Of a stretch of 64,000 nucleotides of DNA, positions 1 to 10,789 are shown piece by piece; the stretch's first letter is position 1; each line of letters opens with the position of its first letter. The stretch is taken from positions 17,056,746-17,120,745 of the forward strand of contig NC_092354.1 of NCBI RefSeq assembly GCF_963676685.1, given 5' to 3'. The notes beneath the pieces were generated by a model. That model searched no databases, was not told where the DNA came from, and saw only the letters and a program-made list of their open reading frames with translations. The DNA is from Mytilus edulis (lineage: Eukaryota; Mollusca; Bivalvia; Mytilida; Mytilidae). The position numbers were made by a program, and so were the translations under genes.

Positions 1-1909
1 ATTTTCGTCAATAGAAGTGATTGTTTATTGACTGCTTGGCATCTAGTTGGAACTAGTTATATTGCTTTGCATGTTGATCTCAGTATATCGAAACATTCCC
101 TTAAAATACATATGTCCTTTTTAGGCTTAAACCACATTCACATGCATTATTCTGATTTGGCAAAATACTTTTTCCTTTTGCCCCTGAAACCTAAATTTAT
201 CTCAAGCTGGAAGTGATTGCATCAGGAGCATATATGTTAGATATACTGCTCCCAGATTGCACCAATAATATATGTATTATTATCATTTGAAGGCATCTAC
301 CACTTTGGTCTCGAATATTGGAACTCTTAAATTGTCCATTACAAATGAGTTCTGAGTGCATATGTCAATAGACTTTCAAGGGGATATATACACGATGGGT
401 ATGGTTGTCCTGCGAGAGAACGTTCTGTGCTGGTGATTCGGTCCTGACGGGTGCTGGTGGGTCCTGATTCTGTGCTGGAGGGTTTGTTTACATTGTATCA
501 GAACGGCAATAAAACGACTGTTTTGTTGCTTATTTTTTTCTCTGATGCGTCATAAGTACCATGCAAAGTATATTACAACAATATTATATTGCAAAAGTCG
601 TACAAGTTCGTTAAACGGAATTTTCTTGACGCGGTGCTGTTGATAAGAAAAACGGTCCTGGTTCTGTGCTCCTATGTCCTGGTTCTGTGCCTTTGTATTT
701 TAGTTAAAAGTGGCATATATTCAAGATCATTGATGCTGTACTCTTATTGACTAATTAACTGTCGCCTGCTTTCTTGAAATTGACATTGTTGTGAATCCGT
801 TTACTGTTATTATGCAAGAAAAAAGACCTCTGTTTTTTTAATTTTTTTTTAAATTAACTGTAATCTTATTTATTGGCCTGTTAATGGAACCCTTCTTGTC
901 CCCTTTTAAGATAAGAAAATATGTTTACGATTTTCGGGATTACGATCATTTTGCAAGATCACCAAAATACGTTGTAATTTATACAATACTTATATAAAGT
1001 AGATGATGTGGTATGTTTGTTGTCAATGGACAAATTTCCTTAAGAAACCAAAGGAAGTATGTGTTAAAACGTCATCGTAATACCTTCAACAATAACCCAT
1101 TAAATAAAAATGTAAAAAGTTTTGAATAAAAATGGAGAGCAAAAATATAGAACAAAGGACTTTCTGAGCGTTTGAATAATATGTCAGCTTAAATCACATT
1201 TTTTTGTGAACAATTGAGTGCTGACTATAAGAATGGCAATAGTATTGCGGGTTTGTTTGTGTGGTTTTTTTGGGGGGGGATTGGGATAAGTAAGAGCGAG
1301 GTAACAGTAAAGGTTTTAAGCTTGGAATAAGTTCCCGTAGGATTAAAAAGTTGTATTTTAAAAGAAAAATGTATCTTATAGCTATTAAGAATCACTTGCT
1401 GTATCTGTAAGATTTTTTCAACATAACTTTTTTGTCTGAACGGTTATCAGTTTTTTTTTCGAAAGTTCGATAGAACACTAAAACAAATCACTATTTTATG
1501 AAAGGGCAGACTAGAATATGTCAGAGAATGAAGACGAGATAACCTAGAGACCACTAACAAAACTAAGATTTCTTAGCTTTTTCATTTCAAAATTCCAAAT
1601 TAAATAAATATTTTTGATAAAGAATTACGGGGGAGGAAGTGAACAATGTGTCCTACTTTACTATATTTAAATATTTTTATGAATAAAAATCAAATGTGGC
1701 TATATTATAATTGAAAATGAGTAAACGTAAAAAAATACCTAACTAAAATACACTTTTATTTTAATATTGGTAATATCACTAAGCGTTTAAGTTTTGTGTG
1801 TCAAACACACCATCTCTGTAGATATTTTACTTCATCCATTTTTTTCTGCATTTTTTTATATTGTGAATTCTCAGTATTATTATATTAAAATGAAGCCTTA
1901 ATTTTAAAT
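1..1909. other. AT-rich intergenic DNA, no gene seen
   Basis: I see no coding signal in either strand here; the open frames are short and have no recognisable composition. The only structure is a cluster of short GC-richer words at 422-691 (listed separately). Confidence 0.6.
422..691. repeat. Cluster of iterated 'GTCCTGGTTCTGTGC' words
   Basis: Variants of GTCCTG(G/A)TTCTGTGCT recur at 422-433, 440-457, 460-478, 655-670 and 676-691, all in the same orientation, inside otherwise AT-rich DNA. The two words at 655 and 676 are identical over 15 bases. This resembles the other word-bearing elements of the window, but no terminal inverted repeats were found here. Confidence 0.45.
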
Positions 1910-2110
1910 TTAAAAAAACAGATCTAAAGCCAGATATATCAAACATTTTTGTTTCCGTCTATCCGTTTTCAGGACAGTAACAATCAACGTAAACATGCCT
2001 TGAAAGTAAAATGCGTACTCGGCTGTCTGTAATCGACCATTTTTAGTCGAAAACTGCAAAAGTATCAAAACAGCACAGACAATGAATAATAGAGACATAA
2101 TTTTGTACAT
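1910..2110 (-). CDS. Possible small secreted peptide (first exon?)
   Basis: A 66-codon frame opens with a lysine-bearing start followed by a strongly hydrophobic stretch (residues 5-20, SLLFIVCAVLILLQF), which looks like a signal peptide. The rest (residues 21-66) has no recognised motif and only one further cysteine, so I cannot assign it to any known mussel antimicrobial peptide family. It could be a first exon whose frame runs on into an intron, or chance. I saw no promoter or firm splice site. Confidence 0.2.
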   Translation of the reverse strand: MYKIMSLLFIVCAVLILLQFSTKNGRLQTAEYAFYFQGMFTLIVTVLKTDRRKQKCLIYLALDLFF

Positions 2111-2394
2111 ATATCAAGGTGAAACTTCTTCCAAAGCATTATTATTTAAAGTTCATTATTGTTTTTAGTAGAAAAAAGACTTTGGTGAAAAGAAAATCAC
2201 TATTTTTGTAGAAAATTCACAGACGTTTGTACAGAGATTTTTGTTATGTTTAACATGGGATCAACGCAAGGGTACATTATCCTAAAAAAATCTATTTAAA
2301 AGTATTTGAAACTAATGTTTGCTTTGTTAATTGTGCATTTCAAAATTCCCCAAGGGTTACTGGGAAATAGAATTATGGTCACTTGGTCTTCTCC

Positions 2395-2775
2395 TGACCG
2401 ACAGTAAAACGCTTGCCGAAGTGGGGAGTCCGTTTGGCTGTGCGGGATGTATCAAATTCGCAATCGCGTCCGGTCAGAATGGTGACGTTTAAATCCGATG
2501 TCTCGTGTAAAGAGAGTGCCACGCTCTTTGCACGTTAAGAACCCTTGCAGCAACTCTTTGAGGGGTCCGTAGGTGGCCTGCTGCAAGGCGAAATTTCTGT
2601 TCCTATCCAATACATCCTCATTTTCCAGTGGCAGTCCAAAATTCCACGACCATTGGCCTCTTTTATGACAAGAGCTACCTATTGTATTTATTGTGAACTT
2701 GTTCTCGTCCTGAATATGCATGAAATATTTGCCACTGGACGTTAAGCAGCCAACAATCAATCAATCAATAGCTTC
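2395..2775 (+). repeat. SINE-like dispersed molluscan repeat with ATCA tail
   Basis: The block ends in a short tandem tail of CAATCAATCAATCA type at 2752-2768, as SINE-like repeats do. A box-A-like word (TGGCTGTGCGG, 2435-2445) lies near its left end, but no well-spaced box B follows. From memory the 3' part (GCCACTGGACGTTAAGCAG) is common in bivalve genomes. The 102-codon minus-strand frame across it is a by-product of the repeat, not a gene. Assignment to a named SINE family was not checked. Confidence 0.5.
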
Positions 2776-3261
2776 ATACTACCAATTGAGTTTAAAACAA
2801 GTATATAAGTTTAAAAAAGAAATTCTTAGATTAAACACCTACGTTTCACTTTAAACGGTCATAACAGTTTAAAACAATACAAATCTACACACACACAAAA
2901 ACTGGCTTAATTTGAAATGGTTATCAATCTGAATCGCTATAAGATCATATATAAGCTCACCTGTGTCGAGGGGTCGTGTGAGGTTCATGTATTGTCTTGG
3001 CGTCCGCAATTACAAAAAGATCTTTTCTGAAATTACTTGACCTAATGTTCTGCTTAATAATGTACTAGACAAATTGAAAACTTATGCAAATGGTGTTTTT
3101 AAAATAAAACACCTCGTTATTGAGAAGAAAATTGCAGTTTTGTTTGTTTCTATTAACTTTTAAAAATTTTGTCACTATAGTGAACAATACAGTAAACATT
3201 TATCGCCTTCTTTAACAAAGAGCTTCGATTCTTTTGTTCTATTTCAACCTGGTTTCCGACT

Positions 3262-4221
3262 GAATACGGAAAGAACTCACACTTTTCGGTTTCGGTCAAA
3301 CTAACCAATGAATGTAAATCTGTAATCAACAGTATTGAATCAATTCATTTACCAATAAATTAGTTGAAATTGAAGATTGTTGTTTGCATCTCACGCAATG
3401 GAGGGGTGAGGGGTAAACAATTCCGTTCGGATAGCGGGTTCATTGATTTGGAGTGTATGTGTTCACAATTTCGGTATGCAAGTTATCTTATGCTGTTCCT
3501 TGTAAAGATAAATATTTACATAATTGTACCATCGATGTGTCCCTGATTGCTCTCTTAAAACTGGTCTAATGCTTAGTTCACAAATAAGTAAGTTTCTGTT
3601 TATCAAATTACTACCATTGATCGGGATTAATTGTATTGTCGTACTATTGATGTGTCGGACAAATGAAGTGTCGGACCAGTGGGGTGTCGGACCAATAGGG
3701 TGTTGGACTATTGGGGTGTCGGACTAACGGGGTGTCGGAGCCCCAGACCCGATGTTCCGACACCCCGTTTGTCCGACACCCCATTAGTCCGACACCCCCT
3801 TGGTCCGACACCCCACTAGTCCGACACCCTATTAGTCCAACACACCAATAGTCCGACAATACAATAAATCCCGACCAATAGTAGTACGCTGATACACAGA
3901 AACTTACTAATATGTGAACCTATTGTTAGACCAGTGAGCAATCAGGGTCACATCGATAGTACTATTATGCAAATGTTTATCTTTACGAGGAACTACATGA
4001 GACTTGCATACCGAAACTGAACACACACTTTCCACATCAATTAACTTATCAATTAATCCGCTATCCGAACGGAATTTCTCACCTTACAGCCCTCCCTTGC
4101 GGGAGATGCAAACAACAATCTTCACCTTCAACTCATTTATTTGATTCAATATTGTTGATTAAAGATATACATTCATTGGTTAGATTAACCAAAACCGAAA
4201 ACTGTGAGTTGTTTCTGTATT
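3262..4221. mobile_element. Long imperfect foldback element with GTGTCGGAC words
   Basis: Two arms of about 470 bp (3262-3739 and 3756-4221) are reverse complements of each other around a 16-bp centre. For example, the region after 3364 pairs with the region just before 4130, and AACTCAC at 3274 pairs with GTGAGTT at 4204. The inner 90 bp of each arm is a tandem of 15-18 bp words ending in GTGTCGGAC, separated by short variable spacers. The arms carry many substitutions and indels, so the element is not recent. No transposase frame is present. A stray copy of the word pair lies at 7028-7052. Confidence 0.85.
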
Positions 4222-4434
4222 TTTTTGATTGTTTTGTTCTTTCTGTATTTATTTGATTAGTCCTATTACATAAATATATTTTATTAGAAATAAAAATGAA
4301 CACAAATTCAGGAATTTTGCGACTTAGATCAAGGAGTAACCCTAGAGTATCTATATTAAAGGCAACAAAAAAATCGACCTGTAAGTAAACAAGAAAAAAG
4401 AGCAATACAAATATTCAAGTAAAACAATCCCTAT

Positions 4435-4600
4435 ACATTTTGTTTTGGGGCCAGATGAAACACGACTCCAGTGCGGTTGTTTCTCGCTGCATTGAAGACC
4501 TATAAGTGGCCTTCGGCTGTTGTCTGTTCTTTGGTCGGATTGTTGTCTCTTTGACACATTCCCCATTACCATACTCAATTTGACTATCAAAAATAAAAAG
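4435..4600 (-). repeat. Dispersed mussel repeat fragment
   Basis: This block shares the string GGCTGTTGTCTG and the following GGTCGGATTGTTG...ACACATTC pattern with 45479-45551. I recall it as a very common mytilid interspersed sequence. The 79-codon minus frame across it is not a gene. Confidence 0.45.
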
Positions 4601-4887
4601 GTTTTAAAAACAAAAACTCACACTCACAACCTGAAATGTAACTAGGTGATCTGGAAGGATAAAAACAACACTACAAAGAAAGTCTCACCAGAAGATCGGT
4701 ATATTCTTACTTGTTACCGGTATTCGAATGTGCAATAGGAGTTTCACGGAACAAAGAAAAAAATAACCACGTACATGTATATTATTTCAAAAAAGCATCT
4801 AGCTAGGCAAAGTATCAAAATATCAACAAAATAAATGCAGGTTCAAATATTGGAAGTGATGTAATGGCAGTTCTGTATTTGTTTGTA

Positions 4888-5875
4888 TACGCCCGTCAAA
4901 ATGTCGACTGGACGTATTATGGTATACAAATGTCCGTCTGCCCATCTGTCTGTCCGACTTAAACATTTCGCACCGTAACTTGAGAACGACTCATCCAAAT
5001 TTCATGAATCTTAACAGACATATAATATTAATAGACATGTAGTTGTTTCTTATGATGGTCAAACGATCTGCATACTTTTTGATAAAAATAAGATTAAAAA
5101 ATTGAGTAACCGGTGTAAATTAGGGGGGTGTTTTTTTCACATGCCGCCGCATCTCAAAAGCCATTTGTAATTTTTGCTTAAAACTTTACACACTTCTAAG
5201 TTATATTAATCTAAAAATCTGTATCATTTTTGGTTTGGATTCAATTAATTTTTTTTAGAGATATTGAGTTTTTTCTAAATTAAAAACACATGTCGCACCG
5301 TATCCCAAAAACAATTTCTGATTATTGCTTATAACTTTACACACTTCTCAGTTATATAAATGTAAAGATCTGTATACTTTTTGATGATGATTCGACTTTT
5401 TATTTAAAAGTCATGATTGAGTATTTAAAAAAAAAGGGGGATGGGTTCTCACATGTCGCGCCGTATCTCAAAAGCGATGTATGATTATTGCTTTAAACTT
5501 TACACACTTCTAAGTTAGATTAATCTACAGATCTATATAATTTTTGGTTTTGATTCAAATTTTTACTTAGAGATATTGAGTTTTTTTTAACATAAAAAAT
5601 GGGGGCAGGGGGATTCACATGTCGTGCCGTATCTCAAAAACAATTTATGATAATTGTTTATATCTTTATACACTTCTTAGTAATATTAATGTTAAGATAT
5701 GTAAACTTTTTGGTGATGATTCAAAATTTTATTTTAGAGTTATTGATTTTTTTTGTAAAAATAGGGGGGTTCTCACATGTCGCGCCATATGTCAGAAACT
5801 ATCATTTATGATAATTTTACAAGACAACGTAATTAAAACGTTTAGCTGACTTTACAGAGTTATCTCCCTGTAGTG
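4888..5875 (+). mobile_element. Pearl/Helitron-like tandem-core element, family E, copy 1
   Basis: A head with GGACGTATTATGGTATAC (4912-4929) and a CCGT-rich stretch (4930-4960) is followed by five to six degenerate tandem units. Their shared word CACATGTCGCGCCGTATCTC starts at about 5138, 5287, 5450, 5616 and 5774, giving unit lengths of 149-166 bp. The same head occurs at 11060-11090 before another tandem core. The two ~70-codon frames in the last units are shadows of the repeat. The right end is not defined. Confidence 0.6.
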
Positions 5876-6064
5876 TTAGGTACCACCTTAAACAAGTATT
5901 GCTGTGCAAATATCTACATGTACATACACTGACGTCATCGATTGCAAAACGGAGTTCTTTATAGCTTCATATACGGTATACCGGGTTGTTTTTGCGGGGT
6001 GTAAATTTTCGAGGATAGAATAAAATCTCCAAATTAAATTCCGCAAGTGTATATGCAAAGGTAT

Positions 6065-6325
6065 TGAAAAGTGGTACGACAGTGACACGACAGAAACACG
6101 CGCATTCCATGACATGAAATTCTGAAAAATAGCCCCAAACAACTCACGATTGTCGTACGACTGTCGCACGACCGACTTGCGGCTTACCTACGACAGTACA
6201 GTTACAATTCTTTTTTCTCTGTCGTGGACATGTCGTAGCTGATGTGAACACTCGGGATATTTTTTTGACATTTTGCACGACAGTTCCACGGCAACTATTT
6301 TATAGATCTTCCACGACAAAACACC
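6065..6325. repeat. CACGACAG word-bearing segment
   Basis: About ten copies of (C/T)ACGACAG or its reverse complement lie in 260 bp (for example near 6076, 6086, 6150, 6165, 6192, 6220, 6231, 6278 and 6313). They occur in both orientations in AT-rich DNA. This matches the design of the other word-bearing elements here, but I could not define terminal repeats. Confidence 0.45.
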
Positions 6326-6424
6326 TTTTAGGAATTTGTAAGTCAACTGCGATTATTGATTCCCTGAAATGGAACTTTTTTCCACTAAAATTGTGTGATG
6401 ACGTTGTTTTAATCGCGTAGATAT

Positions 6425-6890
6425 ATATAAAACAATAGATGTGATATGATTGCCAATGAAACAACTCTCCAAAAGAGACCAAAATAACACAGAAATGTAC
6501 AACTATAGGTCACTGTACGGCCTTCAACAATGAGCAAAGCCCATTCCGCAAAGACAGCAATAAAAGGCCCCAAAATGAAAATGTAAAAAAAAATCAAACG
6601 AGAAAACTAACGGTCTTATCTATTAAAAAAAATGAATGAAAAATAAATATGAAACACATAAACAAACGACAACCACTGAACCACGGCGCGACATACATAA
6701 TGTTGCAGGATTTAACATGTTAGCGGGATCCCAACCCTTACCTAACCTGGGACAGTGGTATAACAGTACAACATAAGAACAAATTATACGAATCAGTTAA
6801 AAATGGCTTAACTCATCAGATGGACAAAAATACAAGTGGACGTTGTCGGGTACTTGTACATCCCAACAACAATAATATACACTAGGAACA
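6425..6890 (+). repeat. Dispersed repeat ('GATGTGGTATGATTGCCAATG' family), long copy
   Basis: The start (GATGTGATATGATTGCCAAT) and the stretch CCTTCAACAATGAGCAAAGC recur at 39915-40195, 21555-21680 and 22090-22420. They occur in reverse at 13460-13590, 19800-19950, 25640-25745 and 35750-36005. The copies differ by many substitutions. I recall this as one of the most abundant mytilid repeats. It has no coding capacity that I can see. Confidence 0.7.
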
Positions 6891-7084
6891 GATCTGTAAG
6901 CAAGTTTTTGAGTGTTTGAATTTTATATATCTTTAATGTACGAATGCAGTTCGCAATTATTATGTTTTCGTCCGTTCAGTATTTCAAGCATTTGCATAGT
7001 TATATATAATGTCATAATCTGATTAAAGTGTCGGACTAACGAGGTGTCGGAATATCGGGGCAACCCCTTTTAAAGCACTACTAG

Positions 7085-7292
7085 TTTCTGGCTATGAGAT
7101 CAACCCTAGTCTTTGGTGGGGTTCGTGTTGTTTATTCTTTAGTTTTCTATGTTGCGTCAGATATACTATTGTTTGTCTGTTTGTCCTTTTCATTTTTAGC
7201 CATGGCGTTGTCAGTTTATTTTCGATTTATGAGATTGACTGTCCCTCTGGTATCTTTCGTCCCTCTTTTAATGCTTACTGGGCTATACTAAC
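7085..7292 (+). repeat. Dispersed mussel repeat ('TTTTAGCCATGGCGTTGTCA')
   Basis: This 200-bp block contains the string TTTTTAGCCATGGCGTTGTC and a following TTATGAGATTGACTGTCCC. From memory it is a very common interspersed sequence of Mytilus. The 65-codon frame (hydrophobic N-terminal half) is carried by the repeat and should not be annotated as a membrane protein. Confidence 0.5.
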
Positions 7293-7375
7293 ATGACTAA
7301 GGCAGTAGAATTTTATGCATAATGCCATTTTCTGTCTACTCATAAAAAATCTTTCCCCTTTATAAAATTACACAT

Positions 7376-7560
7376 GTGACGGGATTGCTTCCATTAGAAA
7401 ACCTTAGTACTAAGATACTTAGTCAGCCGTAAGCAGTTGAGCTAAGGAAGTACTTCTTTAGCTCAGTCGGTTAGCGGGCTGCCTTCAGTGTAACACAGAG
7501 GTCCCGGGTTCGAGTGCCGGTGGAGACAAGCAATTTTGTAATGAAATTCGTGCTCTCCGG
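7376..7560 (+). mobile_element. tRNA-related SINE-like insertion with 8-bp target duplication
   Basis: The segment is bounded by the direct repeat TTACACAT (7368-7375 and 7561-7568), and the related repeat at 47725-48030 lacks it, so it is an insertion. It holds a tRNA-like box A (TAGCTCAGTCGG, 7459-7470) and box B (GGTTCGAGTGC, 7507-7517). To the left, TGAGCTAAGGAAGT mirrors ACTTCTTTAGCTCA about position 7451, so two tRNA-like heads face each other. The acceptor arm does not pair, so it is not a functional tRNA gene. Confidence 0.6.
7452..7527 (+). pseudogene. tRNA-like sequence (not a functional tRNA)
   Basis: Box A and box B are 36 bp apart, as in a real tRNA. The D stem can form (GCTC with GGGC), but the acceptor halves do not pair and no clean anticodon stem is seen. 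It is best read as the Pol III promoter part of the SINE-like insertion. Confidence 0.5.
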
Positions 7561-8119
7561 TTACACATAAATACTTGATAAAATGAATAATGCACGCATT
7601 TGTTTTGTATCGAATTCCCATCTTCACCGTTATTGTAGTTCGCCTGACATAGGAGGAACTTACAGATTATTTAGGTAGGGGATCTGAAAATATAACGTTG
7701 GTTTCTTTCCCTCCACCTATATTATCCCTTTAAAGAAAAGTAAGTAAACATATTAGTAAACAGGTAAATGAGAAGACAATGATTTATTTTACAATTTTAC
7801 AAACTGGAGTGAATAATACATGGGTAGACTTGATGATGTTTATAACGTTAAAGACAAACAAGAAAGTACTCACTCGTTCAGACTTATATTGCTATTTTGA
7901 GACAGCAAATGATCGTAAACAACAAGTTCAACTGTTGTGTTATGACAGAGAGAAACATATATTATGTATTTTCATTTAACTGGTTATGATTGCAAAATTA
8001 TAAAACCAACAGTTTATTTACTGTACAATATGAATATAATTAAATAAGATGTATGAAATTGTTTCATTATAATCATGATAATATGTTATTCTGATTGACT
8101 AACTGCACATCACGTTCAA

Positions 8120-8512
8120 TAGACCACTTTCGAGTTCATCCGTCACCGGAAAAAACTCGTCAATTATACGCGCCTTTATCACCGTCATTTGTGCGTTTAG
8201 GGGCGTCGTCACTTCCCTTCTAATGTTGAGCGAGTGGTTGGAAAACTATAATTCTATATTGTACGAACTATTCGGCAAATTGAATTCTCAAAATTGACAA
8301 TCAACACTGCTGTCATTAGGGAATTGTCAGTAAGTACCTACAGAGCAACCATTATTTCTAGTTTATCCTGCACAAAGACGATCACTAAGACGCTTGATGA
8401 ACGTAAATAGTGCAGGGATACAGGCGACCCCCTCTATCTGGTAAATGACGTCATAAAGGCGTGCATAATTGACGAGTTTTTGCCGGTGACGGATGAACTC
8501 GAAAGTGGTCTA
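8120..8512 (+). mobile_element. MITE with ~60-bp inverted ends (TAGACCAC family), copy 1
   Basis: The first and last ~60 bases are near-perfect inverted repeats, starting TAGACCACTTTCGAGTTCAT and continuing through CCGTCACCGG to a CGCCTTTAT end. A nearly identical copy lies at 47325-47716 in the same orientation. Here the flanks carry TTCAA on both sides (8115-8119, 8513-8517). The second copy has no matching duplication, so the target-site length is uncertain. No coding capacity. Confidence 0.85.
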
Positions 8513-8874
8513 TTCAATTCAATTCAAAGCTTTATTTATAGTCGGCATGTCACATAACAAATAAACATAAGCTCTCTGAGCTTTTATAACCGACAAATGC
8601 ATACATTTACATAACAAACATACACAAAACAAATTTTAAAACATAAAAGACATAGAACATACATGTCATGCACATTTAGGCTGCACTTTTTAAATACTCT
8701 ATTATACACATGCATAAGCATTAAAAGCAAACATAAAAACTAAAGCACAGCATTCACAAATTATAAAAAGCTAAGCAAACATTCACAAGAAGCAGCACTA
8801 TTATATTTCAAGCTGTAACATAAAATAACTAAAACTAAGCACATGCATTGCAATGGCATATGAAACTGAATTGT

Positions 8875-10350
8875 TTGCCGCAAACTTGCAGCAGACTTGC
8901 TGCAAGCTTGCAAGAAACAAAAAGTTTGCAGGAACACAGAAAATAGTGTTTGCAGATGTTTGCCGCTAGCTGCAAACTTCCGGCAAACATTGCTGCAAGC
9001 TTGTGGCAAGTTTGCAGAAACATCAATGTTTGCCGTAAGATTGCCAGAAAGTTTAAAATAATGAAGAATGTTTGCCGCAAGATTGCAGAAAACTTTGACC
9101 ATTCAATATGTTTGCCGCAAGATTGCAGAAAACTTTGACCATTCAATATGTTTGCCGCAAGATTGCAGAAAACTTTGACCATTCTATATGTTTGCCAGAA
9201 CATTGCCGGAATTACACAATATTGACTGGGCATGCCTAGTTGGCACTTCCTGGATGCTAACAATTTGAAATTGTTGGTTGTGTTTGGAAATGCATATCAC
9301 ATATAAGAGATCAAGGAGGCATTTTGGTTCAATAATATGGGATAATCAGTATGTAATTGTGTAAGTACAAATGATTCATAGAACTGCATGTTTTAATATA
9401 ATAATTAATGTTATCATCATACATAATTAAGTAAGCAACTATATATACATGTATGTGCAGTGTTCCAGCTAGGATTTGAAAATAGAGGGGCCCGTTTTTA
9501 AAAAGGGCACTTTAGCGCGTTCTCACTGAAAAAAAATCAAATACTTAATATTACCACATAAAGACATATTTCTTGATGCATGGTGGGTCTAAGATGAATT
9601 TGCAACGCGATGCGCTGCGTTGTTTTGTAGAATTATTTTTATTACACTTGTGAAATGAATTGTGCATGTCAGTTTAAAAACTTCACATAAATCTGCAATA
9701 CAGTCAGGAACAATACTTAACATTTTCTCTGAAGGCCAGCCTGGATTCAAAAGTTTTTACAAGGGCCCTGTAGAATTTTTTTAGGCCTTACCAGGTTTAT
9801 TTTTACTGCAGGCACATACATACTAATTGTGTGATTAAAAAACTTAAGCTATTATAAGTTTGAATTTGTTACTGATGTACTGCACCATCATGATCATGTT
9901 TATTAAGATTAAGTTAAATTCTGTAATGCAATTATACCTAGCTTTATACTCAATACATCTTGAGATTTTACCTTTTTCTGTTTTTAATACAGGTATATTA
10001 TATATAATTATGTCATTTGAGAATGACTCCTGCCACTTTTTCAAAACTCAAATGCATGTATGTATTTCCTCACATCTCACGAGTTTGCAAGAATTCTTTC
10101 AATGGCTGTTTGTATAAAGACAGGAATTGACTTTTTAAAAATGTTGCTGTGTAATTTGAAAGAGATAAATTGAATGTGTCTACACACATGACATTGGTAT
10201 ATGTGTAGATCCTGCAAGTTTGCCGCAAGTTTGCATAATTATGTTTGCCGCAAGCTTGCCGCAAACTTCATTTGCATGGTAAAATGGTTGCGGCAAGTTT
10301 GCAGCAAACGTTTGCTGCAAACTTGTGGCAAATGTTTGCCACAGGGCCTA
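8875..10350. mobile_element. Element with arrays of TTTGCCGCAA words at both ends
   Basis: About a dozen variants of TTTGC(C/A)GCAA(G/A)(A/C)TTGC fill 8878-9200, and about eight more fill 10208-10345, in both orientations. At 9070-9190 three copies of a 40-bp unit carry the word in tandem. The block separates two parts of a LINE coding end, so it is an insertion. Exact termini are uncertain because the word arrays obscure the inverted repeats. The ~60-140 codon frames over the array are by-products. The middle (9200-10200) has no recognisable gene. Confidence 0.6.
9069..9190 (+). repeat. 40-bp tandem repeat, three copies
   Basis: The unit begins TTTGCCGCAAGATTGCAGAA and continues through ACTTTGACCATTCAATATG. 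Copies start at about 9070, 9110 and 9150 with a single late mismatch, so the expansion is young compared with the surrounding word array. Confidence 0.8.
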
Positions 10351-10359
10351 TTTTTCGGT

Positions 10360-10789
10360 AAGGGATATGAGTTGCCATTCCATGAGTTTATTAGACTCTT
10401 GAATTGGGTAAAAGATGTTTCAGTTCTAAAGTGGTTTGGCAACTCATTCCATAGTTTGGCAGCAGAATATCAGAAAGATTTCAAGCCATACCTTGTTGTT
10501 CTTACATCAGGTATTTCAGCTAAATTTTGGTATCTGAAAGAATATTTTGTTTTTTTAATATTTATAAGGTCATGGAGGTACACTGGATTTTCATGATTGA
10601 CTGTTCTAAAGACCTCTATTGCCATGGTTCTTAGGCGTCTTACTTTAAGTGATGGCATTTTTGATTTTAAAAGTAAGTATGTGCTATTGTGATCCTGGTA
10701 AATGAAGCGAAGTGCTCTTTCTTGTACTTTTTCCATTTTTGTAGTGTTAGCCTCGCTGCAGAAATGCCAGGACAATGAGCAGAAATTAA
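10360..10789 (-). pseudogene. LINE reverse transcriptase C-terminal fragment
   Basis: The minus-strand frame carries WHFCSEANTTKMEKVQERAL, followed by an RFIYQDH block, LKVRRLRTMAIEVFRTVN and YLHDLINIKKTKYSFR. This is the post-RT region typical of Jockey/CR1-like LINEs. Its N-terminal continuation lies beyond the TTAA-target insertion at 12543-12842, and its last codons lie beyond the TTTGCCGCAA insertion near 8860. The RT catalytic motifs are not in this piece. Clearly dead. Confidence 0.75.

Larger units (their letters stand above)
7268..7755 (+). repeat. Dispersed repeat, also present inverted at 47725-48030
   Basis: Short blocks appear in the same order but reverse-complemented at 47725-48030: AACGTTGGTTTCTTTCCCTC, GACATAGGAGGAACTTAC, TAGGTAGGGGAT and AATGCCATTTTCTGTC. 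The copies differ by a 185-bp insertion present only here (7376-7560). Both copies lie close to a copy of the TAGACCAC MITE (8120-8512 and 47325-47716). Confidence 0.7.

Noticed and set aside
7094..7291. Small membrane protein (65 codons)
   Set aside because: It lies fully in a dispersed repeat I recognise as common in mussels.
7452..7527. Functional tRNA gene
   Set aside because: Boxes A and B are good, but the acceptor stem does not pair and the block lies within an insertion with target duplications.
8761..9263. Overlapping 113-142 codon cysteine-rich frames
   Set aside because: They are produced by the TTTGCCGCAA word array; the cysteines come from the word, and part of the frame is the last codons of a LINE.
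9455..9800. hAT-like end CAGTGTTCCAGCTAGG
   Set aside because: A similar string at 9735 is in direct, not inverted, orientation, so no element could be defined.
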